Below the pieces are notes generated by a model. It saw nothing but the letters and a program-made list of their open reading frames with translations. It searched no databases and was not told the DNA's origin. The position numbers and the translations under genes were made by a program. Positions 14,101-19,977 of a stretch of DNA of 19,977 bases are shown piece by piece. Position 1 is the first letter of the stretch; each line of letters begins with the position of its first letter. Source of the stretch: DATEUP01 sp035283065. GTDB taxonomy: Archaea; Thermoplasmatota; DTKX01; DATEUP01. Where the stretch lies: the NCBI GenBank assembly GCA_035283065.1, contig DATEUP010000257.1:1-19977 (forward strand). The letters run 5' to 3'.

Positions 14101-15252
14101 CTGGCGCGCGTCGAGGACGCTGTGGGCGGTCAGGTTGAAGAGGGTGACCGTCCCGGTGAACGGGTGAGCGACCACGGGTATCGACGGCACGGAAACGGGC
14201 AGGGGGCCAACCGCCGTGGAGAGGGCGGGCAGCAGGTAATGAGTGCCCCCGCTCGACGCGCCAGCAAGCGCGAAGGAGGGCCGCGGGGCGATCTCCACGA
14301 GCGCGGATCTGATTGTGGCGTTGGCCGGCGCGAAAAACGCCCGCGCGTAGCCCTCTGCCACCGAACCGTTCGAAGGCACGGAGTTGTGCGTGCTGCCCCC
14401 TTCGAATGCGTTCGTCCAACCGAAGGGCGCGGGCCTCCCGTCCGGCGCTGCGAACCTCCAGACACTCTCCCCGGTGTCGCTCACAATGAGCGTGGCGTTG
14501 ACCGGCGCGCGTGGGGCGTGTAGCGCGATCGAGACCGCGTCGACAGTCAAGAAGCGGGACGCTTCGCTGCGCGGCGCTACGAGCACGGCGAGGAATTCCG
14601 AGGTGCCCGAGGTCCTGGTGGCGGGGTGCACGGCAATGCCGCCGACCCCGGAGGAGACGACCGGGCCTGCGAGCAGCCCCGCGCTGCGCCAGCCGGGCGG
14701 TCCCAAGAACGGCGCCACGTAGAACGCCACCTCTATGTCAAGCGCCTCGGCGTCGGTCGCGCCGTCGGTGCGGGCCACCACCTGCATGTCGGCCGACCCA
14801 AAGGGGCGCGCGAGCGCGAGCCCGGTCACGTTGAACTCAAGCACGGCCGCCGGCTTTCCGGTCGTCGTGTTGACCGTCCAGTTTTGCCCGCCAGGCGAGT
14901 AGAGGGCCGCAAGGTCGGCGGTGGAAAGCGGGTTCACCATCAGGTCATCGATCCACCCCAGTCCCAGCATGGGCCCGGCGGTTTCAGCCCACCATCCTCG
15001 CTCGGGAGCGCCGAGGACGGCGTCGTCGGTCTGCGCTTCCGTCGAGATGTTGAGGGAGGCGTTGACGGCCCGCACGGGGTTCGGGAACGAGGCGGTGGCC
15101 CAGCTTGTCGGAACCGCGGCGTCGAGCGGGGTGTCGGGGCCCTCGGCAAAGGTCGCAAGGAGCCCGGCACCCGCAAAGGGCGAAAGGAGCGACGGGGCGA
15201 GGAGCGCGGCGAGCACCACAAGTGCGGCGGCCTTCGGCTGCCCTCCCGCCAA
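11128..15252 (-). CDS. Giant receptor-like membrane protein with cadherin-like ectodomain and roadblock/longin-like cytoplasmic domain (downstream paralogue)
   Basis: The protein has 1374 aa. Residues 1-30 form a signal peptide (ALVVLAALLAPSLLSPFAGA). The ectodomain has an N-terminal beta-rich region, a module resembling choice-of-anchor R domains (about 396-545) and four cadherin/dystroglycan-like repeats (about 750-850, 851-945, 946-1043, 1044-1137) with acidic SDDRDADG-type calcium loops. A single transmembrane helix at 1144-1165 is followed by the stop-transfer RKGRGR. The cytosol then holds an acidic coiled-coil linker (DADIEADEDERERL) and a roadblock/longin-like domain (1244-1374: LELVLAYRDGRPMSW ... 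LSVGGRQFLVEA ... LPLKRWDG). N-x-S/T sequons are plentiful outside and absent inside, supporting this topology. The TTG start has a perfect GAGGTGA six bases upstream. It is cotranscribed with and paralogous to the upstream gene. The ligand is unknown. Confidence 0.88.
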   Translation of the reverse strand: MAGGQPKAAALVVLAALLAPSLLSPFAGAGLLATFAEGPDTPLDAAVPTSWATASFPNPVRAVNASLNISTEAQTDDAVLGAPERGWWAETAGPMLGLGWIDDLMVNPLSTADLAALYSPGGQNWTVNTTTGKPAAVLEFNVTGLALARPFGSADMQVVARTDGATDAEALDIEVAFYVAPFLGPPGWRSAGLLAGPVVSSGVGGIAVHPATRTSGTSEFLAVLVAPRSEASRFLTVDAVSIALHAPRAPVNATLIVSDTGESVWRFAAPDGRPAPFGWTNAFEGGSTHNSVPSNGSVAEGYARAFFAPANATIRSALVEIAPRPSFALAGASSGGTHYLLPALSTAVGPLPVSVPSIPVVAHPFTGTVTLFNLTAHSVLDARQETNSSSFSVGNFSSFEQGVAQTVTLQRDGTLESVSLNLGDATGHPIGPLLLEVRNVSGGAPGTSLLSTGSMNATTARPGGWVTFALTPALAVLASEDLALVLASPGAAANETWDWRGRNGVITDPYSGGTAFLSLNASGEPPWAPQSNTDMAFRLWLSTPFNESEIAAVSVAGATGPALPMANYSGPSTGFRFLVQGLAVQLTPDFMGGAFWNATLVNSLPYAVDFEWTVSLSYYLFPRNVEVAVGNRTAFLTVPELAGPLVVEATAEFALAFALGETSPVLSNGTVLGLVPLRLRADGPADVLVFAPDLRYDATVPIAGLAPALNRALATVAPGPSPADILFILRSDLAGSARLSALNVLYSEPPVALPSSGPPVEVLEGAQNVTIADLYQWFVDDLDGFRLNYTVEAVFPALFLSAAIFESGVDGNLTVTSRDQEYSGPASIRVRAADSGGLSAERIFDVIVLPVADAPWILPIPDFALASTTGTLDLAPYIRDNDTAVSSLSISVSSVFARRSGLELVFDYRQAPASLLIETVTLWANDGTTNTSATFRVLVNNAGRPVITTPPPIPATEGHNLTILLDPFVSDDRDADGELTWGLLRVVGVGAIPGDATARVDAVNRTLKFRGTAIGDVEVGLTVEDSEHNLAAGILLLRVTTNLPPSLGALDGLRRSIPSGGELRLNISEYLTDADDAMANFTFSIAWDNGSVVTADREGGVLVIRSLGGAGGHAEVTLVATDPAGAFASATVQVDAEAAPGVSGGLLFGMLGAAVAVGVGGILFLSYRKGRGRQASLGKLAREDADIEADEDERERLSGPEGLEESDEEKMDHKLEELEKEAGATRHALPPVTIIAPAGARTALELVLAYRDGRPMSWARTSAPEDADTEKAQELAAALETRARAMRQGGRIEGETLSVGGRQFLVEARSQLVLAALPEPGANAAALRMQMRAALDAVFDANALPLKRWDGSRAELKGVEDALEGVLAAGTSAV

Positions 15253-15258
15253 CGACCT

Positions 15259-15265
15259 TCACCTC
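15259..15265 (-). promoter_or_regulatory. Strong ribosome site GAGGTGA that contains the upstream stop codon
   Basis: Read on the minus strand, GAGGTGA is fully complementary to the archaeal 16S tail (UCACCUC). It ends with the TGA stop of the upstream paralogue and lies six bases before the TTG start of the downstream one. This fixes that non-ATG start and couples translation of the two large proteins. Confidence 0.75.
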
Positions 15266-18200
15266 ACAAGCCGCCGAAGGATGTCGCCCACGGTCTCCAC
15301 GACGTCATTGCGCTGCCAGTCCGCGGTCGACCCCGGGAAGTTGTGGTCAACTTCCTCGATGAGGGTGCGCACCCGGCTCTTCAGCTCGTCGAACCCCTCG
15401 CCGCGTGTGCGACCCGCGATGTAGAATGACTCGCCGCGCGCGAGGACCACCTGCACGCCCTTCCACTCAAGCACCTTAACGGCTTCGGCCGCTTTTTCTT
15501 CCTTGCGAACCGTGTCGAACGACCACTGCAGGAACTCGCTCTCGTCGGCCTGGGAAAGCTGGGGCAGGCCTTTCGCTGGGACCTCGAAGAGGAGCCCGCC
15601 GTCCTTGAGTGAGAAGAGGTAGAGCTCCGCGAGGCGCGCGTGGGGCTTCGCGCCGAGGGGGCCGGGCGCGAGCGGCGCGGCAAGCGGCGAGGAGGCCCCC
15701 TCGAGGCCCGACTTGAGGCCGAGCGACACAACCCCTTCGTCGGGCCCCGGCGGCTTGTCGCCGGGGGCGTTCACGAGGCCGCGCAGGAAGGGGCCCGTGT
15801 TTTCGGGGCCGGCAGGCGCGGGAATCTCCATGCGGTCCTCGCCGGTTGCCCCCTCGACCACGAGCAGCGGGACTTCGTCGGTGGCCCCCTCCCGCTTCAT
15901 CGACTCGAGCCGCGCGTCCTTGCGCGGGCGCCCCTTCGCTTGCGCGCGGCGCGCGGCGACGGCCGCGAAGACGACGACGCCGGCAAAGAAGAGGCCGACC
16001 GCCAGCACCGAGGCGCTCGAGCTGCGGTAGGGTGTCGGCATGGTGACCGTGAAGGTCTTGGAGGTCTCGAGGCCCGCGGAGTCGCGCAAGATTAGCGAGA
16101 ATGAACCCGAGCCGGAGGCGCCGGGGACGGGCGTGAGCACCAGGCGCTGCGTCGCGGCGTCGACCTCGGCCGTGAAGAGGTCGGGGTTGTCGTTTACGAC
16201 GGCCCAGGAGACGCGCGAGGGGTCGCTTGCGTCCTCGGGGTCCGAGTACTTCGTCGCGAGGAAGATCGTCGTGGAGTCGGCGCCGAGCGCGATGATCGGG
16301 TCGATCCCCACGATGCGGGGAGGGATGTCCGCGGGCGGCGTGATCCGGACGCCGAGCGAGGTCGTGTTCGCGTTGCCGTCCGTGTCGGTCACGGTGAGCT
16401 GCGTGGTGATGTTGGCAATCAGGCCCGCCCGCGGAATCAGCTTGAGGAAGGTCGAGGCGGCGGTCCGCTCGACCATCCAGAAAAGCGAGTCCTGGTCCGC
16501 GGCGGGCACGGCGAGCGAGAACTGGAGCGCGGAGAGGTTGTCCTCCCCGTCGATTGCGAACGGCGCGAGGTCGAGCCACCAGGCGGCATTGCTCGGGATG
16601 ACCACCGTGGGAAGTGGCAGGAGCGCGGGCGGCGTGTTCGCGGGCCGCGGGTGGACAAGGAGCGGGTAGGTCGCCGAAAGCGTGCCGTCGCTGAGAGTGA
16701 TGAGCATCGGGACATCGCCGGCGCCGACGGCGAAATCGAAGATCAGGCTGCGTTCGTTCACGGAAACGGTCGTGCCGGAAGCCGACGTGATTGTGACCGC
16801 GAGCGTCGGGAACTCCGCGTCGACGATGAAGGGCGAAAGGTCGATGGTCTCGATGTGGCCCCAGGAGACGTTGATCCGGTCGACCGTGAGGCGCGGCGGG
16901 TCGTTGAACGGGCGGATCGTGAAGAGGACGGGGTCGGAGTCCGTCGAAAGCCCGCGCGAGTCGGTTGCGGTCACGGTGAGGACGAAGTTGCCGGAGCGGT
17001 TCGCGATGGGGTTCACCGTGAGGTTGTAGCCGGAGACGAGGAATGAGGCGTTCTCGAAGCCGGAGGTCTGGTTTACGTAAAAGGAGAGAGCCGCGTTGTC
17101 CCAGTCGTCGTGGAAAACCGTGTTGAGGTCGGTGGTAAGCGGGGTGTCCTCGTCGGTCACCGTCGAGGGGAAGTCGAAGTAGACGGGCGGGCGGTCGTAG
17201 GTGATGGCGGCCTCGAGGATTGTGAGGGTCGAGGCGCCGGGCGAGTAGATGCGGAGCGGCACGTCGGCGCGGGAGACGTTCGGGGGGGTGGTCCAGAGGT
17301 AGGTGTCGAAGGCGGTGGAGAGGTCGGAGGTCGCTAGGCCGAGAGTGTAGCGGATGTCGATCGACGATATGACGACCTGGCCCTGAGAGGAGGAGTTGAC
17401 GGCGAGGTCGAGGGCGATGAAGCGCTCGCCGCCGGGGCCGGGAGGGCCGGCTGGCAGGGAGCCGATTGAGGAGGCGAGGGCGGGGCCGAAGCGGATCTCG
17501 ACACCAGTGGGGAGGTTGCCGAGGTTCCAGAGGCCTACCGTGCCGTTGGCGATGGAGATCGTGACGTTGCTCGCCGTCTGGAAGTAGTCGACGCGCGCGG
17601 ACCAGTTGAAACGGATCGCGAGCGCGTTCGCGTTCGTGACGGTGAAGGAGTACGTGCCGTTGGTGATTGTGATGGAGGGGAGGGCGAAGGAGAGCGAGCT
17701 GTTGTTGCCGGATTGGGTGAAGGAGCCGGAGGAAGAGTCGACGCGGAGGGAGGCGGCTTCGAGGGAGTTGGTGGTGAGGTTCTGGCGAATCTCGAACATC
17801 AGATCCGAACCTGATGGACGACTCCAAGCCTCCCCGACCCCCGTGAGGTTGATGTACGAGAGGGCTTCGCCTCCAACGAACGAGTCGTTTGCGGAGCTCC
17901 CCACCTTGATGAAGTTGGAGACTGTGTCCGGTGGCGCATTTGGAGCGCTTAGCACAATCGAGATGGAGGTACCTTGTTGAAGTGTGAGACCGGTGAACGT
18001 GAAGTCAACCCACGTCAGGTTCGCCACGGCGGTCTGGGGTACCTGCGTTTGGGCAATGGGAACGCCGTCTGGGATTCCTGTCGCATTGATTCCCTCTAGG
18101 GAGAGTCGAATCGGGCCGGGGTTCCCCGAGATCTCATAGACGAAGATCCGGATTCTTGAGACCTCCCCAGTCGTGGAGACGTTCAGGGTCATCGCGGCCT

Positions 18201-19386
18201 TCTTGTAACCGTTAGGATCGGATCCCACCCAAAACTGGCCTGCCAAGGGGGCTGTGTCCTGTTGCGTCAGCGCGTCCATGCTAATGAGATTCCTGAGGGT
18301 AACCCGCGAGTTGCCCCCGTTCGCGTTCATTGGCAATGCGTTGATCACGATAGGTGCGGCCCCAGAGCCATTGACAACGCGGGGTCCCGCCGAGGAATTC
18401 GCCGACCCGTACGCCGGTTGCCCCCTCGCGATCAGGCTCGCATCGGTGACGACCGCGCCCTCGGGCAGCAGCACCCTCTCCGTGAGGCTCCCCCCACCCG
18501 CGGGGAAGTCCTCGACCTTGACCTCCTGCCCGTCCTCGAACTCCGTCTGCCTCCCCACCGCGCCCCACCCCGGCGCGTCCCACCTCCAGTCGATGCCGCC
18601 CTCGCCCCCGACATCGACCGCGGGGCGCGGGTAGACTCCCGACACCGCCGTCACCTCGATGAAGTCCGTGAACATCTCGGTCGCCGTCGACTCGGAGGCT
18701 ATCATGATAGACGCGCGCCCCGTGGTGGGGTCGATGTAGTTCGCCGGCGAGGTCGCGTTGAACCGGACGTCCTGCACGCCCGTTAGCGGGAACGGGTACG
18801 CCGCGACGTCGTCCCACGCGAGGTCCGTCGTGTTGTAGAGGAAGAGCTTGCCGTTCCAGTTCATGGGCATCGCGGGGGGCAGCGAATAGCCGCTCCACAG
18901 GATGCGAAGCTCGACGAGGTCGAGCGCGAGCACCCGGACCTCGTAGAGTTCGTAGCTGAAGTTCGTCGCCGTCGGCGACTTCTCGAGCGCGCCGTCCTTC
19001 GCCGAGACATTCGCGACCCGTGTCGCGTTGAAGGGGGTCGCCTCGTACGTCGCCGGCGGTTGGTCAGGAGTCCCATACGGCAGAGACCCCGACCAGGCGT
19101 TCGCCTCACCGGCTCCCCACGTCGTCGCGTTCAGGTGATATAGCGTTGGGGTCTCGACCGTGCCTCCCTCCATCACGAGGCGCGCGTCGCGGATGTGCGC
19201 GTTGCGCTCGAGGGAGATCGCCGTCGAGTCAAAGCCGCCGCCGGTGGGGAATGAGAGCAAAGGAGGCGAGGCGGGCTCCGATTCGGCCGGGGGGGTCGCC
19301 GCCGAGGCGGGCAGCGGGACAAGTGGGAAAACCAGGATCAGCGCCAGTCCAGCGGCCGCAAGGCGGCTTCGGCCAGTCCGATCCAT
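15259..19386 (-). CDS. Giant receptor-like membrane protein with cadherin-like ectodomain and roadblock/longin-like cytoplasmic domain (upstream paralogue)
   Basis: The protein has 1375 aa. Residues 1-30 form a signal peptide (AAAGLALILVFPLVPLPASAA). The ectodomain includes a unique N-terminal region (31-375), a choice-of-anchor R-like module (about 382-534; QFWVGSDPNG, LTWVDFTFTGLTLQQGTSIS), a linking beta-domain and four cadherin-like repeats (about 732-828, 829-918, 919-1020, 1021-1117). A transmembrane helix at about 1126-1146 is followed by ARRAQAKGRPRK. A Pro/Gly-rich linker leads to the roadblock/longin-like domain (1252-1375: LYLFSLKDGGLLFEV ... VQVVLARGESFYIAG ... EEVDHNF ... DWQRND). 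About 30 sequons lie outside and none inside. The order of modules matches the downstream gene, so they arose by tandem duplication. The ATG at 19386 has a TATA box 35 bases upstream. A stretch near 17797-18381 uses codons unlike its flanks. Confidence 0.9.
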   Translation of the reverse strand: MDRTGRSRLAAAGLALILVFPLVPLPASAATPPAESEPASPPLLSFPTGGGFDSTAISLERNAHIRDARLVMEGGTVETPTLYHLNATTWGAGEANAWSGSLPYGTPDQPPATYEATPFNATRVANVSAKDGALEKSPTATNFSYELYEVRVLALDLVELRILWSGYSLPPAMPMNWNGKLFLYNTTDLAWDDVAAYPFPLTGVQDVRFNATSPANYIDPTTGRASIMIASESTATEMFTDFIEVTAVSGVYPRPAVDVGGEGGIDWRWDAPGWGAVGRQTEFEDGQEVKVEDFPAGGGSLTERVLLPEGAVVTDASLIARGQPAYGSANSSAGPRVVNGSGAAPIVINALPMNANGGNSRVTLRNLISMDALTQQDTAPLAGQFWVGSDPNGYKKAAMTLNVSTTGEVSRIRIFVYEISGNPGPIRLSLEGINATGIPDGVPIAQTQVPQTAVANLTWVDFTFTGLTLQQGTSISIVLSAPNAPPDTVSNFIKVGSSANDSFVGGEALSYINLTGVGEAWSRPSGSDLMFEIRQNLTTNSLEAASLRVDSSSGSFTQSGNNSSLSFALPSITITNGTYSFTVTNANALAIRFNWSARVDYFQTASNVTISIANGTVGLWNLGNLPTGVEIRFGPALASSIGSLPAGPPGPGGERFIALDLAVNSSSQGQVVISSIDIRYTLGLATSDLSTAFDTYLWTTPPNVSRADVPLRIYSPGASTLTILEAAITYDRPPVYFDFPSTVTDEDTPLTTDLNTVFHDDWDNAALSFYVNQTSGFENASFLVSGYNLTVNPIANRSGNFVLTVTATDSRGLSTDSDPVLFTIRPFNDPPRLTVDRINVSWGHIETIDLSPFIVDAEFPTLAVTITSASGTTVSVNERSLIFDFAVGAGDVPMLITLSDGTLSATYPLLVHPRPANTPPALLPLPTVVIPSNAAWWLDLAPFAIDGEDNLSALQFSLAVPAADQDSLFWMVERTAASTFLKLIPRAGLIANITTQLTVTDTDGNANTTSLGVRITPPADIPPRIVGIDPIIALGADSTTIFLATKYSDPEDASDPSRVSWAVVNDNPDLFTAEVDAATQRLVLTPVPGASGSGSFSLILRDSAGLETSKTFTVTMPTPYRSSSASVLAVGLFFAGVVVFAAVAARRAQAKGRPRKDARLESMKREGATDEVPLLVVEGATGEDRMEIPAPAGPENTGPFLRGLVNAPGDKPPGPDEGVVSLGLKSGLEGASSPLAAPLAPGPLGAKPHARLAELYLFSLKDGGLLFEVPAKGLPQLSQADESEFLQWSFDTVRKEEKAAEAVKVLEWKGVQVVLARGESFYIAGRTRGEGFDELKSRVRTLIEEVDHNFPGSTADWQRNDVVETVGDILRRLVR

Positions 19387-19417
19387 CGCATCCCGTCGCG
19401 TTCAGGCCAGTCGCGCG

Positions 19418-19425
19418 TATTTAAG
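19418..19425 (-). promoter_or_regulatory. TATA box of the paralogous receptor operon
   Basis: CTTAAATA on the minus strand is close to the archaeal TATA consensus and is centred about 35 bases before the ATG at 19386, predicting a leader of about ten bases. It should drive both large receptor-like genes, since no promoter is seen between them. Confidence 0.6.
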
Positions 19426-19524
19426 GGTAGGCGGGGCCGGCTGTAGGCGCGTTGTGCGGTGAGCCATGGACGACATGGACGAAACCAGCGAACCGAGGGG
19501 GGACCCGCCGGCTTGCCCGCCACC

Positions 19525-19977
19525 TTACCCCATCGACCGCTCAATGACTCGCCGCAGTCGCGCGGCCTGCAGGCCCGCGGGGATGGCCCTCATGATCGCG
19601 TTTCGCAGGGCGACCCCCGGGCGCGAGGCCATGTGCGCGCTGCGGCCGAGCTTGTAGGAGCGGCGAGCTACGAGCTCGCATTGGGGGATCCTGAGGGCCT
19701 CGTACCCCCGCAGGCGCTCGGGGACGTGCTGCCCTTGCGAGTCCTTGAGGACCCGCGCGAGGGTGACCGCGTCAATCATGGCCTGGCATGCGCCCTGGCC
19801 AAGGTCCGGCGTCATGAGGTGGGCGGCGTCGCCAAGAAGCGTCACGCGACCGCGCCCCCACGCGCGGTCTGGCGGGCGCACGAAGATGTCGTTGCGGAGG
19901 ACCCGCTCGTCGGGGGTCGCGCGGATGAGCCTCTCGATGGGGCCCCACCACCCTGCGAAGGGGCGCGCGACCGCTGC
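19525..19977 (-). CDS. C-terminal part of an FAD-dependent monooxygenase (UbiH/salicylate hydroxylase-like; 5' part outside the window)
   Basis: The frame is open from the window edge (codon ending at 19977) to a TAA at 19525, giving the last 150 residues. WWGPIERLIRATPDE and GRVTLLGDAAHLMTPDLGQG are signatures of class A flavoprotein monooxygenases: the GD motif contacts the FAD ribityl chain, and the Ala-His and Gly-Gln-Gly positions match the family. The tail (YEALRIPQCELVARRSYKLG ... RRVIERSM) is the usual C-terminal helical region. An internal GTG at 19881 is not the real start, because conserved sequence continues upstream of it. The substrate cannot be inferred without the N-terminal Rossmann part. 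It lies upstream of the receptor operon on the same strand, separated by 138 bases that include a promoter. Confidence 0.88.
   Translation of the reverse strand, partial: AAVARPFAGWWGPIERLIRATPDERVLRNDIFVRPPDRAWGRGRVTLLGDAAHLMTPDLGQGACQAMIDAVTLARVLKDSQGQHVPERLRGYEALRIPQCELVARRSYKLGRSAHMASRPGVALRNAIMRAIPAGLQAARLRRVIERSMG

Noticed and set aside
12986..14419. 477-codon minus-strand open frame within the downstream receptor gene
   Set aside because: It is Arg/Gly/Pro-rich with no domain or ribosome site, a shadow of the real frame.
15476..17827. 783-codon minus-strand open frame within the upstream receptor gene
   Set aside because: Its Arg/Pro/His-rich composition is a frame shadow. The overlapping frame encodes recognisable repeats, a transmembrane helix and the cytosolic domain.

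Overview
This window looks like part of a GC-rich archaeal chromosome. Three informational genes are archaeal markers: a SPOUT-family tRNA C56 2'-O-methyltransferase (Trm56), the Ski2-like DNA helicase Hel308, and the KEOPS subunit Cgi121. Several start codons are preceded by TATA-like boxes about 25-38 bases upstream, with no or very short leaders, and others have GGTGA/GGAGG-type ribosome sites. GTG and TTG starts are common. The high GC, together with giant Thr/Asn-rich surface proteins that end in a cytoplasmic roadblock/longin-like domain, suggests a high-GC Thermoplasmatota-like euryarchaeon. That lineage assignment is inference from memory of the families, not a search result.

Layout from left to right. 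Positions 1-1575 (minus strand) hold a compact operon: a winged-helix regulator, trm56, and an unrecognised gene cut by the window edge. Positions 1688-4840 (minus) encode a secreted protein with eight PKD domains, two further Ig-like domains and a C-terminal tail resembling an archaeosortase signal. After a divergent promoter region come hel308 and cgi121 (plus strand), overlapping by GTGA. A convergent NfsA-type nitroreductase (minus) follows, then a divergently transcribed low-molecular-weight tyrosine phosphatase (plus). Positions 9447-11047 (minus) hold a two-gene cassette, a winged-helix protein followed by a DUF6036/AbiEii-like nucleotidyltransferase. Its promoter is studded with three TTGATCAA-type palindromes, so it looks like a self-regulated toxin-antitoxin-like pair. 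Positions 11128-19386 (minus) hold two tandem, same-sized (1374 and 1375 aa) paralogous receptor-like proteins: signal peptide, heavily N-glycosylatable ectodomain with cadherin-like repeats, one transmembrane helix, and a cytoplasmic roadblock/longin-like domain. The right edge contains the C-terminal part of an FAD-dependent monooxygenase.

The most interesting items are: (i) the tandem receptor-like pair, which could link the cell exterior to cytosolic small-GTPase-type signalling; (ii) a codon-usage island inside the upstream receptor gene that coincides with one ectodomain module; (iii) the winged-helix/nucleotidyltransferase cassette with its triple operator; and (iv) a PCNA-binding (PIP-box-like) motif at the extreme C-terminus of Hel308. 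No rRNA, convincing tRNA, insertion sequence or CRISPR array was seen. No stretch longer than about 210 bases lacks a gene.
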